Below are positions 20,301 through 27,902 of a stretch of DNA of 64,000 nucleotides, in pieces. This DNA comes from Chitinophagaceae bacterium (GTDB taxonomy: Bacteria; Bacteroidota; Bacteroidia; Chitinophagales; Chitinophagaceae): NCBI GenBank assembly GCA_016703625.1, contig JADJBP010000001.1, forward strand, positions 248,001 through 312,000. The letters run 5' to 3'. The position numbers were made by a program, and so were the translations under genes. The notes below the pieces were generated by a model, which did no database searches, had not been told where the DNA came from, and saw nothing but the letters and a program-made list of their open reading frames with translations. Positions within the stretch are counted from its first letter, which is position 1. Every line of letters begins with the position of its first letter.

Positions 20301-21689
20301 ACGGCAACCCTTGTTACAGGGGCTTTTGAAACCGGCAGCACTACCGTGTATTCAGCCAGTTATTCAACGGTCATTGGCATGAATACAATTCCTATCACCC
20401 CATTCTTATGGGATGGAACTTCCAACCTGCTGGTGGATATGTGCTTTGATAATACTACTGCCTCAGGCGATGACCTGATACAGGGTGCTGCGAGTACAGC
20501 CAATACTCATTTCGACAGGCAAAGCACCAATGCAACACCCGGTTGTTCCATTGCTAATAGTGTATTTGTATATGGTCCTACTTCGGCCAGGCCCATTATT
20601 ACTTTTGGTATCACCACAGCAGGCAGCCCGGTTTCTACCGCTTTAAACAGTACAAAAAATATTTACCTGGGCCCCTTTGATGATGTATATGTATACGATG
20701 GCACAGGTAATATTATGGCAAGAATAAAAAATCTTACAGCACATGATTATGGTTGTACAGAAGTTACCATTGACCGCGCAGGCAGTACTTCTGCGCAGTT
20801 CTGGAATCTTACCACATCACAATACCTTACTTCAAAATCATTTAAGGTAATACCCACCAATAACACGGCAGCCGGCAATTACGAGATCACTTTTTATTAT
20901 ACGGCAGCAGAAGTAAACGGCTGGGTGGCTGCAACCGGGTTATCATTTGCAGGTACCAACGTGGTAAAAGTTTCCAATGGATTTTATGTGCCGGATATTA
21001 CACCGGCAACTCCGCATACTTTATCTGTTTCGTTTGTACCTGGTGTCTCCGCAGCTTTTGGTGCCAACAGTACCATAACAGGGGCATTCACTGCAACCGG
21101 ATTTTCAGGATTTGCTGTTGGAACACCCGGCGTTGCCTTACCGGTAACCCTGCTCTCGTTTACCGGGTATCAAAAAGATAAATACGGTGTTTTGGAATGG
21201 AAGACCGGTTCAGAATACAATAGCAAGGGTTTTGAACTGGAGAAAAGTTATGATGGCAGCAACTTTACCAAAATAGCTTATGTAGCCGGTGCAGGAAATA
21301 CTGCATTACCACAGCAATATAAATACCAGGATAAGATCAAACTCACCAATATCCAGTATTACCGGTTAAAACAGGTTGATCAGGATCAGCGGTTTGTTTA
21401 TTCCAACACCGTGGTGCTCAGGTCAAATGAAAGCGGTGAACTGCAGCTTTTAAGTGTAACCAACCCCTTCTTTTCATCCGTCAATATGATGTTCAGTAAA
21501 CCACCGGTTGGTATCATGCAGATCCGGATTATTGACATGAACGGCCGGCAACTTTATTCCACCACCAGGATGCCGGGCAATACCAGTATAGTGGAATTCG
21601 GTATTCCCGCTGTTTTGAGTTCAGGCAGTTATGTTTTACAGGTTGAAGCAGGCGGTCAGCAGTTTTCAAAAATAATCGTGAAAAAATAA
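17358..21689 (+). CDS. 1443-residue Asp-box propeller / Calx-beta protein with T9SS sorting domain
   Basis: An exported surface or secreted protein. The N-terminus is hydrophobic with a lipobox-like GLPGC. A long sortilin/BNR-like beta-propeller carries at least six Asp-boxes of the SxDGGxxW type (STDGGITW, STDGGANW, TTNGGTSW, SNDGGASW, STNGGTSW). It is followed by a Calx-beta domain (about residues 790-900, ending YTINDND), a beta-sandwich region, and a T9SS type A domain at the end (VTNPFFSSVNMMF, GIMQIRIIDMNGRQLY). Asp-box propellers occur in glycosidases and in carbohydrate- or protein-binding proteins; no catalytic set is evident, so an adhesin or binding role is as likely. Despite 4.3 kb it carries no frameshift. 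Confidence 0.88.
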   Translation: MRDQILPARLLFLSGLVYIFLGLPGCKPVNNVDSNEGKDMYSGPEMRARLEYDRTKDPATGRVPSERLMIAMEQTRLSKIAFQNSSHLISALNWEERGPNSDVPGPSNGNTRANSGIAAGRVRAIMVDSTDATRKTVWVGGVDGGLWKTTDITVSPANWILVNDFLSNLAVADICQDPRPGFQNIMYFCTGESYYNFDAVRGNGVFKSTDGGITWNHLASTAGYLNSTRIRCDYQGNIYLATRGTGLLRSTAASGGAAWTNITPAGLPADICDLEISSTSAAGRLHVVTGIFTTQGYRYTDIPATVTSASWTAPATVFPSYAMRAEIACMGSTLYALPANGSYQVPTIYKSTDGGANWASTAGQPTVGWGAGQAWYNLTVAIDPSDPNNCIVGALDTWKTTNGGTSWSQISNWVGTTPGYQYVHADVHNITWYDGGNKLIFGCDGGIHYSSDKGSTIRDRNIGLRIKQFYSCAIHPSTTNYFLAGAQDNGVHQFSNAGLSNTIEVTGGDGGFVAIDQDQPQYQFGSYVFNQYRRSNDGGASWTQVNLSGTGQFINPFDYDNTANIMYCGDAAGAYRRWTNPQTGSASAVVNITGLGGGSVLSVSVSPYTANRVYFGTDNGRVVQVDGANTIASGSAGTNLSTGLPAGSVSCINQGTNDQNLIAVYSNYGINNVWISTNGGTSWTASDGNLPDMPVRWAMFYPGDDTKAYIATETGVWETSLLNGASTVWESNNTFPSVRTDMIEYRASDRTLAAATHGRGLWTAVIPLVTTPDIQFQFATGSSTEATAFTSGCRGYTDYTANMNILNPPTGTATVTLSVTGGTALQQVDYAITTNGNFATPSMDLTFANGITTPQAFTIRVYDDAAVETAETFILGYSISGATNAQAGSSNQTFTYTINDNDAAPLVSANLSGGVGVYSTNLHQPFRSSQFDARTQVLYTAAELTALGFTSGNITSLGFNVVTKGSTQPFNGFTIRLKNTATATLVTGAFETGSTTVYSASYSTVIGMNTIPITPFLWDGTSNLLVDMCFDNTTASGDDLIQGAASTANTHFDRQSTNATPGCSIANSVFVYGPTSARPIITFGITTAGSPVSTALNSTKNIYLGPFDDVYVYDGTGNIMARIKNLTAHDYGCTEVTIDRAGSTSAQFWNLTTSQYLTSKSFKVIPTNNTAAGNYEITFYYTAAEVNGWVAATGLSFAGTNVVKVSNGFYVPDITPATPHTLSVSFVPGVSAAFGANSTITGAFTATGFSGFAVGTPGVALPVTLLSFTGYQKDKYGVLEWKTGSEYNSKGFELEKSYDGSNFTKIAYVAGAGNTALPQQYKYQDKIKLTNIQYYRLKQVDQDQRFVYSNTVVLRSNESGELQLLSVTNPFFSSVNMMFSKPPVGIMQIRIIDMNGRQLYSTTRMPGNTSIVEFGIPAVLSSGSYVLQVEAGGQQFSKIIVKK

Positions 21690-21711
21690 TAAACGAAATC
21701 ATTTTGTATCA

Positions 21712-21738
21712 GTCCCGCAAACCTGCGGGACTTTTTTT
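21712..21738 (+). terminator. Rho-independent terminator after the giant gene
   Basis: GTCCCGCA-AACC-TGCGGGAC hairpin with seven T immediately after, 22 bp past the stop codon. Confidence 0.9.
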
Positions 21739-21741
21739 ATG

Positions 21742-21925
21742 CCGCCTGTCATTAAAACTATACAGTTTATTTTTTAATTTATTATTTTGAAATAAAAAAA
21801 GAAAAGGCCCCCTACCGTATAAGATCAGTTACCGGGTAAAAATCCAGGCGGCACTGGCGGAGGTTTTAAAAACGAAGGGGTGGCCAGGGAAAAGAGGGGG
21901 AGTACAGTTTCTAAATGACAGGCGG
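21742..21925. mobile_element. Possible 184-bp MITE-like element with inverted ends
   Basis: The ends are a perfect 12-bp inverted repeat, CCGCCTGTCATT (21742-21753) and its complement (21914-21925). Allowing a 3-base gap, the similarity continues inward through AAACTATAC versus AAACTGTAC. The interior is non-coding and has no transposase. No clear target-site duplication was seen. It lies between the terminator of the giant gene and the next gene. It may equally be the remnant ends of an insertion sequence. Confidence 0.45.
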
Positions 21926-21987
21926 AAGAATATGCTTATAAATGAAGAAGCGTTTCTGTCAAATAAAATGTCAACTGTAAAAAGTTT

Positions 21988-22515
21988 ATGAGAAAATTAC
22001 TTTTCTGTTTTATGGGCTGTTTTTTTATTACTGCATTAACGGCACAAAAACTGCCCTGCAGCAAACCCGAATACCGCCAGTTTGATTTCTGGATCGGTGA
22101 ATGGGAAGCTTATGGCCTCAATGGAAAGAAAGCTGGCGATAGCAGGATCAGTTTAATACTTGATAGTTGTATCATTCTTGAGGAATGGACAAGTGCTTCG
22201 CTGCAGCAGGGCCTGCGTTATGCAGGTAAAAGTTTTAACACCTACAATAGTGCCACTAAACAGTGGCAGCAAACCTGGGTGGATAATGCCGGTGGTTCAA
22301 ATGAATACCTACAGGGGAAATTTGAAAACAACCGGATCATTTATACCTCTAACCCATTTAAATTCAGTAAAGATACCATGGCCATACGCAAAATGACCTT
22401 TACCAATTTAAGTTCAGATAAAGTCAGGCAACACGGAGAGATCAGTAAAGACAATGGTAAAACATGGATGACTGAATATGACCTGGAATACAGGAGAAAA
22501 CGGATCAATCAATAA
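21988..22515 (+). CDS. Secreted DUF1579-like beta-barrel protein
   Basis: 175 residues: signal peptide (LLFCFMGCFFITALTAQ), then RQFDFWIGEWEAYGLNGKKAGDSRISLIL and LEEWTSASLQQGLRYAGKSFNTYN, the start of a lipocalin-like fold of the DUF1579 type, with QQTWVDNAGG in the middle. Such proteins probably bind small hydrophobic ligands. It opens a run of ten small plus-strand genes and its stop overlaps the next start by one base (TAATG). Confidence 0.72.
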   Translation: MRKLLFCFMGCFFITALTAQKLPCSKPEYRQFDFWIGEWEAYGLNGKKAGDSRISLILDSCIILEEWTSASLQQGLRYAGKSFNTYNSATKQWQQTWVDNAGGSNEYLQGKFENNRIIYTSNPFKFSKDTMAIRKMTFTNLSSDKVRQHGEISKDNGKTWMTEYDLEYRRKRINQ

Positions 22516-23168
22516 TGAAAACAATAACGGCATACGGAATAGGGTTCATTCTGCTGTTACATGTGGCCGGCTGTAATGACCATACAGAAGAAAAATATTT
22601 TACGGGGGAAATTGAATACAGGTACACGTATGAAAGCAATGTGCTGAATACAGATTCATTGGCAAAAGAAAGGCCGGTAAAGGGCATTTTCAGGTATGAC
22701 CTGGCAAACTACCAAAGCCGGTTCCAGGGAAAAGATACGTTTACGTATTATTATTCAGGTAGCCTGAATAAGGCTTTATCACAATCCGGGAACAGCGAAA
22801 ATTATACATGTGAAGATTATGGGTTAGTTACCGATTCTGTGATAAGCTGGAAATTATACCCAGCCGGTGAAAAGGTTCTTGGACAGGTTTGCGATGTCCT
22901 TGAATTACAGAAAAAAAACTCTTTGGTATTGTATTATGTCAGCCGGGCCGAAAAAATTGCACCGGCTACATACCAGAAACATAAGGCCTACAACTGGGAT
23001 GTGTATGGCGAAAAGTCAAATGGCGGCCTGATACTGAAAATGGAACACCGTTTTAAAGTATTTACTATGAAAGGAATTGCAACAAACCTGGTTAATCAGG
23101 AAAATAATTTTAAGGCCTTTGAAATTGATGAAAATACGTTCATTCAATTTTGCAAAGGCGATAAATAA
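22515..23168 (+). CDS. Putative lipoprotein, function unknown
   Basis: 217 residues. A type II signal peptide ends in the lipobox HVAGC (C20), so it is probably lipid-anchored in the periplasm. The rest is mainly beta structure (YFTGEIEYRYTYES, KGIFRYDLANYQSRF, DTFTYYYSGS), reminiscent of DUF4412-like barrels, but I cannot name a family. It is translationally coupled to the DUF1579-like gene. Confidence 0.7.
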   Translation: MKTITAYGIGFILLLHVAGCNDHTEEKYFTGEIEYRYTYESNVLNTDSLAKERPVKGIFRYDLANYQSRFQGKDTFTYYYSGSLNKALSQSGNSENYTCEDYGLVTDSVISWKLYPAGEKVLGQVCDVLELQKKNSLVLYYVSRAEKIAPATYQKHKAYNWDVYGEKSNGGLILKMEHRFKVFTMKGIATNLVNQENNFKAFEIDENTFIQFCKGDK

Positions 23169-23277
23169 AAACTGGTTTTATGCCGGTAACAGGCGAAAGA
23201 TAAAATGCGTATTCATTATAAATAAATAACACTGAAGGCGCATCGGCAATTAATTCATCATTAAAAAAAATAAAAAC

Positions 23278-23661
23278 ATGCAGAACGCGATCAGTTGGTT
23301 TGAAATACCAACCACCGACATTGACCGGGCTCAAAAATTCTATGAAGCCATTTTTGGTATGACCATGATACCCATGGATATGCCCAATCTCAAAATGCGG
23401 ATGTTTCCTTTGGATGATATGATGACACAGGTTGGAGGCGCTTTATGCGACAGTGGCGGTTTTCACAAAGCCTCTGCAACTGATGGGCCTTTGATCTATT
23501 TAAATGCAAATCCCGATGTACAGGGGGTTTTGGATAAGGTAGAAGCAGCAGGTGGAACGGTCATGATGCCCAAAACAGAGATCAGCCCTGAGTATGGTTT
23601 TATGGCCCTGTTCATGGATACAGAAGGGAACCGTATAGGCCTGCATAGTATTCCGCAATAA
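23278..23661 (+). CDS. VOC family protein (glyoxalase-like)
   Basis: 127 residues with two beta-alpha-beta-beta-beta halves: ISWFEIPTTDIDRAQKFYEAIFG at the start and GFMALFMDTEGNRIGLHS at the end. VOC proteins include metal-dependent glyoxalases and dioxygenases. The first metal-ligand position carries E in WFEIP and the last E is replaced near GLHS, so the metal site may be incomplete and a binding role is possible. Confidence 0.85.
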   Translation: MQNAISWFEIPTTDIDRAQKFYEAIFGMTMIPMDMPNLKMRMFPLDDMMTQVGGALCDSGGFHKASATDGPLIYLNANPDVQGVLDKVEAAGGTVMMPKTEISPEYGFMALFMDTEGNRIGLHSIPQ

Positions 23662-23672
23662 AATGCAATGCA

Positions 23673-24178
23673 ATGAAAAAACTTTTGCTGCTTTCGGCAA
23701 TCGCCCTGTTTTCATTACCGGCGAAAGCACAACCCGACAGCCTTAAATGGATAAAAGAGATCAATGAACAGGTATGGAAACCATTCATTGCGCATCTTAC
23801 TTCAGGCAATCAGGAAGGGTTCAGAAATGTGCACAGCAAACGGGTAACAAGGGTAGAGATTGACAGGAAAGCCGTGCTTGATTATGAAAAATATTTTCCG
23901 CCCATTGATCCCAATGCCGCACCGGTAAAAAAAACAGCAAACTTATATTCGGGTTGCGTTTTGATAAAAGGATCAGCAACGGTACCAGGGCCTGGGAAAC
24001 CGGTTATTATAAAGGAACAGTAGTGCAGGAAGGAAAAGAACCCCGGTCCTATTACGGAAGATTCTTTGTGGTATTGGAAAAAGAGAATGGTACCTGGAAG
24101 ATACTGGTAGATGCTGATACCGGTAAGGCAGCCAATGAAGAAAATTTCAATAAAGCGTTTCCTATGGAAAAGAATTAA
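23673..24178 (+). CDS. Secreted DUF4440/NTF2-like protein (frameshift)
   Basis: About 168 residues after joining two frames. The first has a signal peptide (LLLLSAIALFSLPAKAQ) and WKPFIAHLTSGNQEGFRNVHSKR; the second begins LRFDKRISNGTRAWETGYYKG and ends ENGTWKILVDADTGKAANEE. The join is near 23955 (GGGTTGCG), where a single base brings the frames together. The NTF2-like fold suggests ligand binding or isomerase activity; substrate unknown. It follows the VOC gene by 11 bp. Confidence 0.75.
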
Positions 24179-24205
24179 AAAGCTTTAAAAGTCAAAACAA
24201 ATATT

Positions 24206-24706
24206 ATGGGCAATTATGACTGGAGCTGTTTTGTTACCAGGATAAACATTAAAGCTCCCATCGAAAAATTATACTGGTGCTGGGCAACCCGTGAAGGAAT
24301 GGAATATTGGTTTTTGCGGCTGAGCGAATTTAAAACTTCCGATGGTTCATTGAGGGCCGATACTGAATTTGTACAACCCGGTGATGTGTACCGCTGGCAA
24401 TGGTTTGGCTGGCCCGATGAAGTAACAGAAGAAGGCGCCATCCTGGATGCCAACGGAAAAGACTTTTTGAAATTCAGTTTTGGAAAGGCAGGCAACTGTT
24501 CAGTGACCATCAAGGAAGAACTGGGAGAAAATATTGTTGAGTTGCTGCAGGACAGTATTCCCACAGATGAATTTGGTATGCACAACTGGCACCTGGGATG
24601 CAAAACAGGCTGGACCTTTTATTTGGCCAACCTTAAATCAATGCTGGAAGGAGGAATTGATCTTAGAAATAAGAATGAAAGTTTACAGCGTGTTATAAAT
24701 TCTTAA
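24206..24706 (+). CDS. SRPBCC (AHSA1-like) domain protein
   Basis: 166 residues with no signal peptide. INIKAPIEKLYWCWATREGMEYWF and PGDVYRWQWFGWPDEVTEEGAI, then GWTFYLANLKSMLEGGIDLR, show a START/Bet v1-like helix-grip fold as in Aha1-type domains. It should bind a hydrophobic ligand or a protein. It is part of the small-gene run. Confidence 0.82.
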   Translation: MGNYDWSCFVTRINIKAPIEKLYWCWATREGMEYWFLRLSEFKTSDGSLRADTEFVQPGDVYRWQWFGWPDEVTEEGAILDANGKDFLKFSFGKAGNCSVTIKEELGENIVELLQDSIPTDEFGMHNWHLGCKTGWTFYLANLKSMLEGGIDLRNKNESLQRVINS

Positions 24707-24790
24707 TTATGTAAAATGGCTTACAACTGAGGAAGGGGCTTTTGATCCATCACAAATGCCCGGGTAAACTTTAATTATAGTACAATAGCA

Positions 24791-25261
24791 ATGAAAAAAT
24801 TAATGATCGCCATTACAGCCATAACCTGCATCGCTGCTTTTAAGTTTGCAGATAACAGCAAAATATTTAAAAGACTGCATACCCTGGATGGAACCTGGAA
24901 AATGGTTACCAAACGGGGTACAATTATTTGTGAGGAATGGAAGAAAATCGATAACAATTATTTGCAAAACAGGGGGTATATGATAAAAGGCAGCGATACC
25001 ATCGTAACAGAAAGAGTTGCACTTACCAATACAAAAGACGCCATCGTATATACATCCACTGTTGAAGACCAGAACAACCGGCAACCCATTGCATTTAAAA
25101 TGACAAAGGGTGATGACAATATTTTTGTTTTTGAGAACCCTGCACATGATTTTCCCAAACGAATTGTTTACCGGTTTGTAACAGCAGATTCTTTACATGC
25201 CTTTATTGATGATGGAACAGAGGCCGGTAAAAAACAAAACTTTTATTACAAACGCCAGTAA
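24791..25261 (+). CDS. DUF6265 family protein
   Basis: 156 residues. Signal-like N-terminus (LMIAITAITCIAAFKFA), then LHTLDGTWKMVTKRGTIICEEWKKIDNNYL and VFENPAHDFPKRIVYRF, which is the core pattern of DUF6265. A lipocalin-like barrel is expected. No function has been established. It ends two bases before the DinB gene. Confidence 0.75.
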   Translation: MKKLMIAITAITCIAAFKFADNSKIFKRLHTLDGTWKMVTKRGTIICEEWKKIDNNYLQNRGYMIKGSDTIVTERVALTNTKDAIVYTSTVEDQNNRQPIAFKMTKGDDNIFVFENPAHDFPKRIVYRFVTADSLHAFIDDGTEAGKKQNFYYKRQ

Positions 25262-25263
25262 CC

Positions 25264-25788
25264 ATGCAATACAGTTTAGAAAGATCATACGAGATACTGG
25301 ACAGGACCCCAGCCGTTCTTCAATCATTGCTTGCAGGGTTAAGCGATGACTGGATAATGCCAAACGAAGGTCCCGAAACTTTTTCACCCTATGATGTAGT
25401 GGGGCATTTGATATACGGCGAAAAAACCGACTGGACTGCCAGGGCAAAAATGATCCTGGAATACGGCAATACCAAAACTTTTGAAAAGTGGAACCGGGTA
25501 GCCATGTATGAAGAGAGTAAAGGAAGATCAATGCAACAGCTACTGGATGAATTTGCTGCTCTCAGGAAAGAAAATATGGTTTGGTTCCGATCATTGAATT
25601 TATCTGAAAATGACCTGGACAGAAAAGGAATGCACCCGGTATTGGGAGACGTTACATTGCGGCACTTACTGGCTACCTGGGTGGTGCACGACCTTACCCA
25701 TATGGCTCAAATAACCAGGGTAATGGCTAAACAATATAAAGAAGAAATGGGGCCATGGCCGCAGTTTTTCAGGATCCTTGATTTTTAG
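25264..25788 (+). CDS. DinB family protein
   Basis: 174 residues, a four-helix DinB/YfiT-like protein. Candidate metal ligands are H in VVGHLIYGE and the two histidines in VVHDLTHMAQITR. In other bacteria this superfamily contains thiol-S-transferases (bacillithiol or mycothiol) and uncharacterised stress proteins. Its spacing of two bases from DUF6265 indicates co-transcription. Confidence 0.85.
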   Translation: MQYSLERSYEILDRTPAVLQSLLAGLSDDWIMPNEGPETFSPYDVVGHLIYGEKTDWTARAKMILEYGNTKTFEKWNRVAMYEESKGRSMQQLLDEFAALRKENMVWFRSLNLSENDLDRKGMHPVLGDVTLRHLLATWVVHDLTHMAQITRVMAKQYKEEMGPWPQFFRILDF

Positions 25789-25817
25789 ATTATCTTTCTG
25801 TACCAAAACTTCCAGAC

Positions 25818-26243
25818 ATGTTTAAAAAATTCTCTTTCTGGATATGGGGAACAATAGTTGCCCAGTTACTAAATGCCGCATTTCATTCCCTTAGCTTTTT
25901 CATGAAGCCTGAACCAGCGAATGATACCGAAAAGCAATTGTTCGACCTGGTGAATAATTACAAACCAGATGCCGGCATGGGGTTTAATCCAAGTTTTGCC
26001 AGCCTTTTTACCGGTTTAAGCCTTTGCTTTACATTGATATGTTTATTTGGCGCTGCGTTGAACTGGTATCTGAACAAAAAAAATATTACAGCCGATCTGT
26101 GGAAAGGGGTATTGATGATACAAATAATTATTTTCGGCGCTGTGTTTGCCGCCATGCTGGCATTTACATTTGCACCGCCCATCATATGCACCTTTCTCAT
26201 CTTTATATTTATATGCGGCTCTTACCTAAGCCTTAAAATTTGA
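25818..26243 (+). CDS. Four-helix membrane protein, function unknown
   Basis: 141 residues: helix WIWGTIVAQLLNAAFHSLSFF, a polar loop with KPDAGMGFNPSF, then three helices (LFTGLSLCFTLICLFGAAL, VLMIQIIIFGAVFAAMLAF, IICTFLIFIFICGSYLSL). The arrangement resembles uncharacterised LIC_13387-like membrane proteins often found near DinB genes, but I cannot assign it firmly. Confidence 0.65.
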   Translation: MFKKFSFWIWGTIVAQLLNAAFHSLSFFMKPEPANDTEKQLFDLVNNYKPDAGMGFNPSFASLFTGLSLCFTLICLFGAALNWYLNKKNITADLWKGVLMIQIIIFGAVFAAMLAFTFAPPIICTFLIFIFICGSYLSLKI

Positions 26244-26319
26244 TTAGCGGTATTTTACATCCGGAACATTTGTTTTACATTAGATTTCAGAAAGTTTATT
26301 TCAACATAAATTTATCATT

Positions 26320-26775
26320 ATGCAATCGAAAGCAGCTACTGTTGACCAGTACTTATCAGAAGTTCCGCCCGAAAGGCAGGAAGCCATGAACAAACTGCGT
26401 AAAGTGATTTCAAAAAATTTACCCAAAGGGTTTAAAGAAACGATGGGCTATGGCATGATGGGTTATTGTGTGCCGCATTCCGTTTACCCGGCAGGCTATC
26501 ATTGCAACCCCAAAGACCCATTGCCCTTTGCCGGCCTGGCTTCTCAAAAGAACAGCATTAACTTTTACCACATGGGTATTTATGCCGATCCAAAACTGCT
26601 GAAATGGTTTATGGATGAATACGCAAAAACCGGTTTGGGAAAACTGGATATGGGCAAAAGCTGTATGCGGTTTAAGAAACCTGAGCAAATTCCCTATCAG
26701 TTAATTGGTGAACTGATCAGTAAGATAACCGTGGAGAAATGGATAGAAATGTATGAGAGGAATTTAAAAAAATAA
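26320..26775 (+). CDS. DUF1801 domain protein
   Basis: 151 residues. PPERQEAMNKLRKVISKNLPKGFKETMGYGMMGY matches DUF1801, then NSINFYHMGIYADPKLLKWF and MGKSCMRFKKPEQIP. The family fold resembles the YdhG/frataxin type and is often found with DinB, VOC and SRPBCC genes. Biochemical role unknown. Confidence 0.85.
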   Translation: MQSKAATVDQYLSEVPPERQEAMNKLRKVISKNLPKGFKETMGYGMMGYCVPHSVYPAGYHCNPKDPLPFAGLASQKNSINFYHMGIYADPKLLKWFMDEYAKTGLGKLDMGKSCMRFKKPEQIPYQLIGELISKITVEKWIEMYERNLKK

Positions 26776-26796
26776 TTTACAAAAACCTTATTGTTA

Positions 26797-27231
26797 ATGA
26801 CACGTTTTGTACTTGTTTTTTGCTGTATCAGTATGATTTCACTTACCAGCTTTGCGCAAAAAAACAAAGAAGTTATTATAATGGATTTTGTAAAAATAAC
26901 AACCGGTAAAAAAGCAGAAGCTATGTATTATTATGAAAACAACTGGAAACTGTACAGGGATGCCGCTGTAAAAAATAAAATAATCAAATCCTACGAACTG
27001 GTTGAAGCAAGACCCGACTCACTGAATAATTTCGACTTGATACTGATCACGGTGTATGAAGATTCGGTGCAGCATGCAAAAAGTGAAGAAAATTTTGCCC
27101 CGTTGTTAGAAGCACTCAGGCCAGCCGGGCCGGTTTTGCTCAATGAAATCAAACCAAACGATTTTAGAAAGAATGTTTTTTTTAAAATCGTTAAACCGGT
27201 TTTTTATTCACCGGCAAGGAAAAGAAACTAA
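26797..27231 (+). CDS. Small secreted protein, function unknown
   Basis: 144 residues from ATG 26797 (a TTG at 26791 gives two more). Signal peptide FVLVFCCISMISLTSFAQ, then VIIMDFVKITTGKKAEAMYYYENNWKLYRDAAVKNKIIKSYELV, which looks like a dimeric alpha-beta-barrel (NIPSNAP/ABM-like) domain. Last gene of the plus-strand run; it converges on the carbonic anhydrase gene. Confidence 0.65.
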   Translation: MTRFVLVFCCISMISLTSFAQKNKEVIIMDFVKITTGKKAEAMYYYENNWKLYRDAAVKNKIIKSYELVEARPDSLNNFDLILITVYEDSVQHAKSEENFAPLLEALRPAGPVLLNEIKPNDFRKNVFFKIVKPVFYSPARKRN

Positions 27232-27241
27232 CCTGCCTGCA

Positions 27242-27871
27242 TTAGTCCAGTTTATAGATCTCCATGATATCATTAAGTATTTTCGGGAAATCAATTTCCA
27301 GGTTGATCAGCTTTCCGGTATGTACATCAAATACCCAACCATGAACCAGCAGGCCTCTTTCGCGGTGAGCCTGTTGAACGGCTGCTGTTTTTATCAGGTT
27401 AACACATTGTTCCTGCACATTTAATTCTATCAAACGGTCGTATCTTTTTTCTTCTTCAGCAATGGCATTCAATTCTTCTTTATGTAACCTGTAAACATCC
27501 CTGATATTTCTCAGCCAGGGATTTAATATGCCCAGGTCGGCACTTTGCATGGCTGCTTTTACACCACCGCAGGCATAGTGTCCGCAAACAATGATATGAT
27601 TAACCTTTAAGTGCCTTACTGCATAATTCAATACACTCATCACATTCAGGTCGATACTGATGACCATGTTGGCAATATTCCGGTGAATAAAAACTTCACC
27701 GGGTTGCACACCCATCAGTTCTTCGGCAGTAACGCGGCTGTCGCTGCAGCCAATGTATAAAAACTCAGGGCTTTGCCCCCTTGCCCAGGTCTTCAAAATA
27801 TGCCGGGTTTACCGACAGTTTTTCGGCAACCCATAGTTTGTTATCCGCAAAAATCTTTTGATCTTATCCAT
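27242..27871 (-). CDS. Beta-class carbonic anhydrase (two frameshifts at the N-terminus)
   Basis: About 209 residues, the usual length, reconstructed from ATG 27871. Zinc ligands appear in IGCSDSRV and in CGHYACGG. The enzyme interconverts CO2 and bicarbonate. The first codons break at the AAAA run near 27855 (MDKI then KIFADNKLWVAEKL) and again at the GGGGG run near 27777, where four G would give LGKGQSPEFLYIGCSDSR. The gene follows the bestrophin gene by 31 bp on the same strand, which suggests coupled bicarbonate handling. Confidence 0.88.
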
Positions 27872-27902
27872 AGTAATTTACCGGGTTGTATTATTGTTTA
27901 AA

